In this document: positions 26,542 through 34,052 of the stretch, piece after piece
Position numbering within the stretch: the first letter of the stretch is position 1
Layout: every line of letters starts with the position of its first letter
NCBI GenBank assembly: GCA_002292285.1
Contig: DBBP01000014.1
Coordinates: 124,001-188,000 of the forward strand
DNA length: 64,000 bases
Source: Proteobacteria bacterium UBA981
GTDB lineage: Bacteria; Pseudomonadota; Gammaproteobacteria; Ga0077536
Direction of reading: 5' to 3'
Position numbers and translations under genes: made by a program
The notes under the pieces: model-generated
Seen by the model: only the letters and a program-made list of their open reading frames with translations
The model's database searches: none
What the model was told of the DNA's origin: nothing

Positions 26542-28016
26542 TGGCGTGATCGCGTGACGGCGTTTTGCCAGCGACGTGCCGGGCCATCGATCTCTGCGCG
26601 TGTGCGCTGCGCTTGAAAACGGTGCTCGGCCTGCCAGATTGAGGTGATGGCCTTGCGATCACGAAACACGCCGACTGCGAGTCCGGCGAGCAGCGCGGCA
26701 CCGAACGCCGTGCTTTCGATTATCCGCGGCCTGACTAAATCATTACCGAGAAAATCCGCCTGGGTTTGCATCAACAAGTTGTTGTTGCTGGCACCGCCGT
26801 CGACCCGTAATTCGGTGATGTCGGTATCGGCGTCTTGCACCATCGCGGTCATCACGTCACGTACCTGCCAGGCGATGCCGTCAAGCGCCGCACGTGCAAT
26901 ATGCGCGCGCGTGCTACCGCGCGTCATGCCGATCAGTAAAGCGCCGGCTTGCGCGTCCCAGTGCGGCGCTCCAAGGCCAGTAAATGCAGGGACCAGCATC
27001 ACACTGCCGCTGTCACTCACGCTACCCGCGAGCGCTTCGATCTGTGCCGCGTTCTCAATGATGCCGAGCCCGTCGCGTAACCATTGCACCGTGGCACCGC
27101 CCATAAATACGCTGCCTTCCAGGGCATATTCAGTGATCCCGTTAATCCGGCAAGCAATGGTGGTGAGTAGTTTGTGTGCCGAACGTGGCGAACGGGAACC
27201 GGTATGTAGCAACACGAAGCAACCGGTGCCGTAGGTGCACTTGGCCATGCCGGGGCTGAAACAAGCCTGGCCGAACAAGGCCGCTTGTTGATCGCCGGCG
27301 ATTCCCCCGATCGGGATCTCGCTACCGAAGTGGGTCGTCGTGGCGCATATACCGCTGCTATCGACCACCTCGGGAAGGACCGCCCGTGGCACCTGCCACA
27401 GAGTGAGTAATTCGTCGTCCCATTCATTGCGGTCGATATTGTAGAGCAGGGTGCGCGACGCATTGGTCGCGTCGGTCACGTGGCGCCGTCCACCGCTCAG
27501 ATGCCACATCAACCAACTGTCGATAGTGCCGAATGCAAGCTCCCCGCGTTCGGCTCGCGCTCGCAGGTCTGCGTTTTCATTCAGCATCCAGTGCAGCTTG
27601 CTCGCAGAAAAGTACGGATCGAGCAGCAAACCGGTTTTCTGGCTAAACATCGGTTCGGTGCCTGCTGCACGCAACCCCTCGCACACGTCCGCGCCGCGGC
27701 GGTCCTGCCAGACCAGTGCGTTGCTACATGGTCGTCCGCTGCTGCGCTCCCATAACAAGCAGGTCTCGCGCTGATTGGTGATGCCAATACCGGCAATATC
27801 GCGACTCGTCAGTTGCGCTTGCTGTATGGCTTCGGCGGCCACGTCCAGCTGCGTTTTCAAAATCTCCTGCGGGTCGTGCTCGACCCATCCCGGGCGCGGA
27901 TAGAACTGTTCAAACTCTTGCTGCGCAAGCGCGTGGATATGTCCTGATTCGTCGAATATTAATGCTCGTGAACTGGTAGTTCCCTGATCCAATGCGAGTA
28001 GATAGGCCATCGGCAT
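26523..28016 (-). CDS. glpK: Glycerol kinase
   Basis: A 497-residue FGGY kinase that makes glycerol-3-phosphate from glycerol and ATP. The start is ATG 28016, which shares its last-read base with the TAA of the upstream phosphodiesterase gene (TAATG), or the ATG six bases later. A longer open frame to 28271 has no similarity. The N-terminal ALDQGTTSSRALIFDESG phosphate loop, WVEHDPQEIL, GITNQRETCLLWER and the C-terminal ELRVDGGASNNNLLMQTQAD are diagnostic. There is no glpF facilitator or GlpR repressor nearby. Confidence 0.96.
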   Translation of the reverse strand: MPMAYLLALDQGTTSSRALIFDESGHIHALAQQEFEQFYPRPGWVEHDPQEILKTQLDVAAEAIQQAQLTSRDIAGIGITNQRETCLLWERSSGRPCSNALVWQDRRGADVCEGLRAAGTEPMFSQKTGLLLDPYFSASKLHWMLNENADLRARAERGELAFGTIDSWLMWHLSGGRRHVTDATNASRTLLYNIDRNEWDDELLTLWQVPRAVLPEVVDSSGICATTTHFGSEIPIGGIAGDQQAALFGQACFSPGMAKCTYGTGCFVLLHTGSRSPRSAHKLLTTIACRINGITEYALEGSVFMGGATVQWLRDGLGIIENAAQIEALAGSVSDSGSVMLVPAFTGLGAPHWDAQAGALLIGMTRGSTRAHIARAALDGIAWQVRDVMTAMVQDADTDITELRVDGGASNNNLLMQTQADFLGNDLVRPRIIESTAFGAALLAGLAVGVFRDRKAITSIWQAEHRFQAQRTRAEIDGPARRWQNAVTRSRHWHEQS

Positions 28017-28762
28017 TACCCTGTTGGAGACTGTGAGCGCTGCACATACGCAGTCGCCCGGGCGGGGAAGTCGCTGAATACGCCATCGACACCGCACGCC
28101 ATGCAGTGGGCAAGTTCGTGCAGCTCGTTGACGGTATAAACGAGTACCCGCAGTCGCGCGGCGTGCGCCTCTGCAACGCAATCTTCGCTGACCAGATCGA
28201 GCGGTAAATGAATCGACCAGGCAGCTAACTCCTGCGCCGAAGCAAGCGCTGTTTGATAATCGCTTCCGCACAGCACGGCCAATTGTTGCGGGTCGACCAG
28301 ATCCGCTAGTGCGCGTGTGGTCGCGTGGTCGAAAGATGAATACAGCACTCGGCTACGCCACTGCGGCGTGTTGTCAGCGAAGTGATTGACGGTTTCGACG
28401 ACGCGTTTTGCGATGCCACTTTGCTTGATCTCAACGTTGACGAGGGCACCCGAACCGGCAAGCGCCAAGACTTCCTCAAGGAAAGGGATCGGTTCGCCGT
28501 TGGTTGTTTTCAGGGCGCGCAGCGCGGTGACATCAAGTTGCTGATAAGCGCCTACACCATTGGTCGTGCGTTCGAGGGTGTCGTCGTGCAATACGATAAG
28601 TTGCTCACCCAACAGTCGAACATCGAACTCGATGCCGTCCGCACCGCCGGCGATGGCATAGCGAAAGGAGGCGAGTGTGTTTTCGGCGATCTCGCCGGCC
28701 GCACCACGATGGCCGATAACCAACATCCGGGCGTCACCACTGTCAGGTTCTGAAATCTTCAA
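28016..28762 (-). CDS. ugpQ: Cytosolic glycerophosphodiester phosphodiesterase
   Basis: A 248-residue GDPD-fold enzyme that splits glycerophosphodiesters into glycerol-3-phosphate and an alcohol. It has IGHRGAAGEIAENTLASFRYA (about 16, catalytic His and Arg), GADGIEFDVRL (metal-binding Glu/Asp) and VLHDDTLERTTNG (second His), the GDPD signature. No signal peptide, so it resembles UgpQ rather than periplasmic GlpQ. It is the first gene of the leftward phosphodiesterase-glpK-glpD operon; its products feed straight into the next two enzymes. Confidence 0.93.
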   Translation of the reverse strand: MKISEPDSGDARMLVIGHRGAAGEIAENTLASFRYAIAGGADGIEFDVRLLGEQLIVLHDDTLERTTNGVGAYQQLDVTALRALKTTNGEPIPFLEEVLALAGSGALVNVEIKQSGIAKRVVETVNHFADNTPQWRSRVLYSSFDHATTRALADLVDPQQLAVLCGSDYQTALASAQELAAWSIHLPLDLVSEDCVAEAHAARLRVLVYTVNELHELAHCMACGVDGVFSDFPARATAYVQRSQSPTG

Positions 28763-28877
28763 AGTGCGTTGCGGTTCATGATTTTCGTGGGCAGGTCGCC
28801 ATGCATGCGCGCTAAGAGTCGTATCATAGGTGCATCCCCGGAACGTCCGGCTAACAAATGCTCATGGATCTTAACCT

Positions 28878-29444
28878 GTGACACGCGATGATACGTTCAC
28901 ATCGGCCAAGCCTGGCGACGGGCGGACATGGATATTCGGCTACGGCTCACTTATTTGGCGCCCGGATTTCGAATATCGCGAGCAGCAACCTGCGCAGTTG
29001 CACGGTTGGCAACGGCGCTTTTGGCAGGCGTCACCCGACCATCGTGGCGTGCCGCAAGCACCCGGCCGCGTGGTCACCCTGGTCCGCGATGCTGAGTCTG
29101 TTTGCCATGGCATGGCGTTTTTGCCGGCGGCAAAAGACTGGTCCCACATCATCGCGTTATTGGACGTGCGGGAACGTAATGGCTATGAGCTGCATCATGT
29201 TGAAGTTGTGTTCGACGATGGACAAGCCCGCCCGGCGGTTACTTATGTCGCTGGACCACAGAATCCGAGTTTCGTCGGGCCAGCGCCATTCGAAGAGATG
29301 GTTGAACAGATTGCGCACGCGCATGGTCCGAGCGGCGCGAATCGTGAATACGTACTGGAACTGTCTGCCAAGCTTGCCGACCTCGGTGTGCACGATGACG
29401 AGGTGCATGCCTTGAGCGATGCCTTGCGCCGGTATCCGGCATGA
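28878..29444 (+). CDS. chaC: Gamma-glutamylcyclotransferase ChaC
   Basis: A 188-residue ChaC/GGCT-like enzyme that degrades glutathione to 5-oxoproline and Cys-Gly in the cytosol. The IFGYGSLIWRPDF motif at about 19-31 forms the gamma-glutamyl pocket. HGWQRRFWQASPDHRGVPQAPGRV, GMAFLP and DVRERNGYE (catalytic Glu region) follow in family order. The start is GTG 28878. Its stop overlaps the start of the next gene (ATGA), so the two are coupled. Confidence 0.92.
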   Translation: MTRDDTFTSAKPGDGRTWIFGYGSLIWRPDFEYREQQPAQLHGWQRRFWQASPDHRGVPQAPGRVVTLVRDAESVCHGMAFLPAAKDWSHIIALLDVRERNGYELHHVEVVFDDGQARPAVTYVAGPQNPSFVGPAPFEEMVEQIAHAHGPSGANREYVLELSAKLADLGVHDDEVHALSDALRRYPA

Positions 29445-30250
29445 TTAGCCGCTATCCGGACGACCATTCCGGGACGCGCTTAAACGCTTTTCGCCACTAC
29501 ATTGGGATCGACTACTCCGGCGCCCAGGCACCCGTATCGCGTTTGCGCCAGTTGCAGGTCTACGCAGGCGATGACAGTTCAGAACCTGAGGCAGTGGCAC
29601 CTTATGATGCGGCAGCGCGTAATTGGTGTCGCAAAGAGGTCGCCCGCTATGTGCGCGATCGCTTGCTTGCAGACCGCCCGATCATTGTTGCCATTGATCA
29701 CGGGTTCTCGTTTCCGATCGATTATTTCCAACGCTCCGATCTCAATACCTGGGATGGTTTTCTGCGCCATTTCTGCGAGCGCTGGTCGACTGATCGCGAT
29801 CATATGTATGTCGATTTCGGACGCCGCGAGAATCCGCCCGGCGGTAAAGCGACCGATCTGCGTTTGTGCGAACGCTGGACGCAGGGTGCCAAAAGCGTTT
29901 TTCATTTTGACGTGCAGGGCTCGGTCGCCAAATCGACCCACGCGGGCATTCCATGGTTAAAACAACTTCGCGACGACCCACGCATTAAAGCGCGTACGCA
30001 TTTCTGGCCTTACGACGGCTTCAGTGTTGAGGCGGGCCGCTCAGTGGTCGCAGAATCTTTCCCGTCCCTGTTTCGGCGCCGCTATGCACGCGGCGAACGC
30101 ACAGCCGATGAGCACGATGCTTATGTGCTGGCAGCATGGTTAAAGGATATGGACACGCGCGGCACGCTAGCAGATTACTTCAATCCGCCGCTGACGTTGC
30201 CCGAGCGCCGTCAGGCCCGTCTGGAGGGGTGGATTCTGGGGGTGCGTTAG
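29441..30250 (+). CDS. DUF429-like protein of unknown function
   Basis: A 269-residue protein whose YIGIDYSGAQ (about 20-29) and IIVAIDHGFSFP (about 81) segments look like the two first acidic strands of an RNase H-like (DUF429-type) fold. A late acidic site DEHDAYVLAAWL (about 223) would complete it. Nuclease activity has not been shown for such proteins and is not assumed here. The gene is translationally coupled to chaC. ChaC and this protein may work together, but no known pathway links them. Confidence 0.6.
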   Translation: MISRYPDDHSGTRLNAFRHYIGIDYSGAQAPVSRLRQLQVYAGDDSSEPEAVAPYDAAARNWCRKEVARYVRDRLLADRPIIVAIDHGFSFPIDYFQRSDLNTWDGFLRHFCERWSTDRDHMYVDFGRRENPPGGKATDLRLCERWTQGAKSVFHFDVQGSVAKSTHAGIPWLKQLRDDPRIKARTHFWPYDGFSVEAGRSVVAESFPSLFRRRYARGERTADEHDAYVLAAWLKDMDTRGTLADYFNPPLTLPERRQARLEGWILGVR

Positions 30251-30501
30251 GGTTAGACGAGACACAGTCACGTGGGCTGTTGATGCGACGGAGTCTGGCC
30301 ACCAAGCGACGTTTACCATTTGACCTTCCGACGCAGCCCAGCGGGCTCGGACCTTGCATCGTAATCAGATGCTCCCTAGGCTTGGGTGTTCCGGATCAGG
30401 TTGCACGCGTGCGCCGGGACCCGGGTTTCCATGCGGCATGTTGATTTGGGAAGGTCCCGGTGCCGCCTTCGTCTTGTCAGGACACCGGGGAGGTTTCCAT
30501 C

Positions 30502-32235
30502 ATGTCCAATTACGATACGTTAATTCGCGGCGGCACACTGCTCGACGGCAAGGGTCATCCGGCCTATAGCGCCGATATCGCTATCAAGGACGGCAACATT
30601 GCCGCCATCGGCCGCGGGCTCGGTAACGCAGCTGAGACCATCGATGCCGATGGCCTCACCGTCACGCCCGGCTGGGTCGACATCCACACGCACTATGACG
30701 CACAGGTGACTTGGGATCCCGAGCTTCTGCAATCGACGTGGCATGGCGTGACTTCGGCGGTGCTCGGCAATTGCGGCGTCGGATTCGCACCAGCCCGCCC
30801 CGATCGTCGCGACTGGTTGATCGGTCTCATGGAAGGCGTCGAGGACATTCCCGGGGTTTCGCTCAAGGCCGGCATGAAGTGGGAGTGGGAAAGCTTTCCC
30901 GAGTATCTCGATGCGCTTGATCGCATGCCGCGCACGATTGATATCGGTACCCAGATGACGCACGGCGCCCTGCGCTGTTTCGTCATGGGTGAACGTGGCG
31001 CCAGCAATGAGGCGGCCACCGACGCGGATCTTGCACAGATGGCCCAACTAATCCGCGAAGGCATGGCGGCTGGCGCGCTCGGCTTCACGACCTCGCGCAC
31101 CGCCGTGCACATCGATGTCAATGGGGTTCCTGTGCCCGGCACCTATGCAAACGCGAATGAGTTAACTGCGCTGGCCGGCGCTGTGCGCGACAGCGGTCAC
31201 GGCTTGATGGAACTCGTGCTGCGCGGTGCCGCAGGTGAGGATACTCAAGGTCTGCACAACGACATGGCCATGCTGCGCGAAGTTGCGCAGCGTTCGAACT
31301 GCCCGCTGATGTACCTGCTCGCGCAAAATAATGCCGAACCTGATCAGTGGCGCAGCCAGCTCGAGGTCTGCGAGGACGCCGCGCGCGCCGGCCTGCAAAT
31401 AACACCGCAGGTCGCCGGGCGCCCGATTCCAATTCTGTTTTCGATGGCCGGCGAGCACCCGTGGCGTTTTATGCCGAGCTATGCCGAAATCGCCGATCTG
31501 CCACCGGCGGAGCGCGTGCGTCGCATGGCCGATCCCGCCATGCGGGCGCGGCTGCTGGCGGAAAAGGATCCGAACGACACGGGCTTCTCGATGCTCTACA
31601 AGAGCCCGATATTGTGGGACACCACTTACGTCGGCACCGAGCCGCTCAACTATCTGCCGGAAGCCAGCGCAAGTATTGCCGCGATCGCCGCCCGCGAAGG
31701 TCGCGACCCGTGGGCAGTGGCTTACGACCTGCTGCTTGAAAACGAAGGCAACGCGCTGCTGGTGCACACCCTGGTTGGGTATTCGGAAGGCAACCCGAGC
31801 GCCGTGCACGAGATGCTGCGTCATCCGCAGACGGTCCTGGGGCTCAGCGATGCCGGCGCGCACTGCCGTTTTATCTGCGACGGTGGCGTGCATACCTATC
31901 TGCTGACCCACTGGCACCGTGACCGCGATCGCGAAGATCCCTACCACCTGCCGCTCGAGTTCCTGGTCCGCAAGTTGTCGGGCGACAACGCGCGCCTCTA
32001 TGGTCTGCATGACCGCGGCGTTCTCGAACCAGGGCGTCGCGCCGACATCAACCTCATCGACATGACGCGTCTTGGCTCGGGCTCGCCCTACATGGCCTAC
32101 GACCTGCCGGCAGAGCAGCCGCGGATGTTGTGCAAAGCGACTGGCTACGTCGGTACCTATGTGCGAGGGCAGTGCGTACAGGCTGACGGCAAGCTCACCG
32201 GTGAGCGCCCGGGCCGCGTGATCCGGGGCGGCTAA
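30502..32235 (+). CDS. N-acyl-D-amino-acid deacylase-like amidohydrolase
   Basis: A 577-residue amidohydrolase family 3 protein. ATG 30502 is set by a strong GGGGAGG ribosome site; the frame is open to 30460 without it. The metal motif VDIHTHYDAQVTWDPEL (about 65) and the GNCGVGFAPARP stretch match D-aminoacylases and related enzymes. LSDAGAHCRFICDGGVHTYLLTHW (about 450) has the late Asp/His ligands, and the C-terminal LEPGRRADINLIDMTRLG is the family's closing strand. The substrate is an N-acyl or cyclic amide, not otherwise definable. Confidence 0.9.
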   Translation: MSNYDTLIRGGTLLDGKGHPAYSADIAIKDGNIAAIGRGLGNAAETIDADGLTVTPGWVDIHTHYDAQVTWDPELLQSTWHGVTSAVLGNCGVGFAPARPDRRDWLIGLMEGVEDIPGVSLKAGMKWEWESFPEYLDALDRMPRTIDIGTQMTHGALRCFVMGERGASNEAATDADLAQMAQLIREGMAAGALGFTTSRTAVHIDVNGVPVPGTYANANELTALAGAVRDSGHGLMELVLRGAAGEDTQGLHNDMAMLREVAQRSNCPLMYLLAQNNAEPDQWRSQLEVCEDAARAGLQITPQVAGRPIPILFSMAGEHPWRFMPSYAEIADLPPAERVRRMADPAMRARLLAEKDPNDTGFSMLYKSPILWDTTYVGTEPLNYLPEASASIAAIAAREGRDPWAVAYDLLLENEGNALLVHTLVGYSEGNPSAVHEMLRHPQTVLGLSDAGAHCRFICDGGVHTYLLTHWHRDRDREDPYHLPLEFLVRKLSGDNARLYGLHDRGVLEPGRRADINLIDMTRLGSGSPYMAYDLPAEQPRMLCKATGYVGTYVRGQCVQADGKLTGERPGRVIRGG

Positions 32236-32323
32236 GCGCGCATCGGCAGTATCGTCGCGTGCGCTTAATCACAGCGTGCGCGGCGATGCCATGCGCTTTC
32301 GGCATGCGCTACAGTGAAAAGTT

Positions 32324-32362
32324 GGCGGCGTAATTTTGGATCTGTTGCCAAACTACGCCGCC
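32324..32362. terminator. Hairpin between convergent amidohydrolase genes
   Basis: A perfect 9-bp outer stem (GGCGGCGTA at 32324-32332, TACGCCGCC at 32354-32362) encloses a 5-bp inner stem (TTTGG 32335-32339, CCAAA 32348-32352) and an 8-base loop. It sits between two genes that end towards each other, so it may terminate both transcripts. There is no long T-run on either side. Confidence 0.5.
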
Positions 32363-32415
32363 CCTTCGCTATCGACCGCTACGATGACAGGCAACTCCCT
32401 GCCGCAAAGTTCCGC

Positions 32416-33270
32416 TCAGGCAACAGTCGGCGCCCAGTTGTAAATACGGGTGAGGTTGCCGCCCATCAAGGCTGCACGCTCGCTGTCACTGACGGTGTCG
32501 GTGAGTCGAAACGCCTCGACGCCTTCGGCATAGCTGAGCAATCCCACCGCGCGCGTCCAGTCGGTTCCCCACAAACAGCGTTCTATGCCGTAAGCAGAAA
32601 ATATCCGTGCCAGTGGCGGCCAGATATCGGCATACGGAAAGGGTTGATGGGACAAGGTGCAGGCGCCGGAAATCTTGATCGCGATATTGTCGTAACTGGC
32701 CAGTGCGAGCACGTTGGGCAGATCTGCGAACGGTTGCTCGGGCGCCGGCGGTTCGAAAGGTTGCGTCAATCCCACATGGTCGAGAATCAGTTGCGTATGC
32801 GGATTGCGCGCGGCTAATTCACCGAGCAAGGGTAATTTCCCCCAGCAAAACACATTGACCGGCAAGCCCAGCTCGGCCCCTGCGGCGAGTACCCGATTCA
32901 ATCCCGGGTCATCAGCCGGCGGGGTATCGTCACCGACGAGCATGATGCGTGCACCCACCACGCCAGCATTCGCGCCCCACGCAGCCATTTGATCAACCAC
33001 GTCGTCGGCCTGGGCATCAAAGGGTTTGATGAGCCCAAATCGGCCCGGATGGCTGGCATACACCTCGAGAGCATAACTCCCGTCAAAGCGGTACATCGTC
33101 CACGGTGAAATCAGCAACGCGCCATCGACACCAACGTCATCCATGGCCGCGACCATTTGATCGCCGGTGACCTCGGTCGGGCCATGCAGGTGTGCGGCCC
33201 AGGGGCGTTCGGGTCTATCACGTTCGTAGGCGTGGACCTGGCAATCAATCGTCGATGTAGGATTATTCAT
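32416..33270 (-). CDS. Amidohydrolase family 2 (metal-dependent TIM-barrel) protein
   Basis: A 284-residue Amidohydro_2 protein. It begins with IDCQVHAYE, where the usual D-x-H metal ligands are changed to D-C-Q-V-H spacing, followed by LILDHVGLTQPF (about 139) and CLWGTDWTRAVGL (about 226), which hold the His and Asp of the active site. Relatives include 2-pyrone-4,6-dicarboxylate lactonase and decarboxylases. The gene converges on the deacylase-like gene and is divergent from lexA. The reaction is not predictable. Confidence 0.85.
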   Translation of the reverse strand: MNNPTSTIDCQVHAYERDRPERPWAAHLHGPTEVTGDQMVAAMDDVGVDGALLISPWTMYRFDGSYALEVYASHPGRFGLIKPFDAQADDVVDQMAAWGANAGVVGARIMLVGDDTPPADDPGLNRVLAAGAELGLPVNVFCWGKLPLLGELAARNPHTQLILDHVGLTQPFEPPAPEQPFADLPNVLALASYDNIAIKISGACTLSHQPFPYADIWPPLARIFSAYGIERCLWGTDWTRAVGLLSYAEGVEAFRLTDTVSDSERAALMGGNLTRIYNWAPTVA

Positions 33271-33429
33271 CGGTCTATCGTGCTACTGAATCGCATGACT
33301 GGCAAGCATGCCCACTGCATCTCGGTGGCTATTTACCGCCGATAAAACTGGCCCATACGCGGGGCGCAAGGCTGCATCGATCGAGAGCTCCAGGGGAGAA
33401 GAATCCCGCCGCACAATGACATACCGCTC

Positions 33430-33449
33430 GAACGTGTGGTAAAACGTTC
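33430..33449. promoter_or_regulatory. Candidate LexA operator (autoregulation)
   Basis: A perfect inverted repeat, GAACGT (33430-33435) - 8 bases - ACGTTC (33444-33449), ends three bases before the lexA ATG. Repressor genes of this type are normally autoregulated from a palindrome over their promoter. It differs from the enterobacterial CTG-N10-CAG box and from the alphaproteobacterial GTTC-N7-GTTC direct repeat. It occupies the place where a ribosome site would be, so the lexA mRNA may be leaderless or nearly so. Confidence 0.5.
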
Positions 33450-33452
33450 TTC

Positions 33453-34052
33453 ATGCCCAAGACCCCAGCAGGCGCTACCCGTGCGCGAATTCACGACTTC
33501 ATGTGTCAGCGCATATTGCTTGGCGAGCCGCCCTCGGTACGCGAAGTTCAGGATGCTTTTAGCTTTAAATCGACTGCGACAGCGCGTGAGCATCTCGATG
33601 CGCTGGTTGAGACCGGCTTGCTCGAGCACGAATCAGGTAAACATCGTGGCTACCGGCTGCCCGGCGCTTTCGTGCCAGGACTTGCGCCCCTGCTAGGGCG
33701 CGTGCAGGCCGGCAGCCTGACCGAAGCGGTGGCGTTCGCGGATGGCTATGTGCCGGTTAGCGCGGACCTTGCCGCCAATTGTTTTGCCCTCACGGTGCGC
33801 GGCGAAAGCATGTCTGGGCGCGAGATTCACGATGGCGATATCGTGTTGGTGCAACGCGATGCGCGCATTAAATCCGGCGATGTGGTGGTCGCCCTGCTGG
33901 GTGATGAAGCAACGATTAAAACGTTCGTCAAAGTTGGGCAACAGATCATCCTGCAGGCAGAGAACCCGCTTTTCGACGATATCGATCCGGGCGCTGAGCG
34001 GCTTGAATTTTCCATTCTCGGCCGCGTCTTCGAAGTTCGGAGATCCTTATGA
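33453..34052 (+). CDS. lexA: LexA-type SOS repressor
   Basis: A 199-residue LexA protein. The winged helix occupies about 8-70 (PPSVREVQDAFSFKSTATAR, then EHLDALVETGLLEHESGKHRGYRLP). The Ala86-Gly87 self-cleavage bond lies in LGRVQAGS, and the Ser119/Lys156 catalytic pair in VRGESMSG and DEATIKTF. The recognition helix (STATAREHL) differs from the enterobacterial SPNAAEEHL, which fits the unusual palindrome just upstream. The stop overlaps the helicase start by four bases, so repressor and helicase form an operon. Whether a second, standard lexA exists in this genome cannot be told. Confidence 0.92.
   Translation: MPKTPAGATRARIHDFMCQRILLGEPPSVREVQDAFSFKSTATAREHLDALVETGLLEHESGKHRGYRLPGAFVPGLAPLLGRVQAGSLTEAVAFADGYVPVSADLAANCFALTVRGESMSGREIHDGDIVLVQRDARIKSGDVVVALLGDEATIKTFVKVGQQIILQAENPLFDDIDPGAERLEFSILGRVFEVRRSL

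Noticed and set aside
31162..32010. 282-codon minus-strand frame inside the deacylase-like gene
   Set aside because: Antisense shadow of a conserved amidohydrolase; no motifs or ribosome site.
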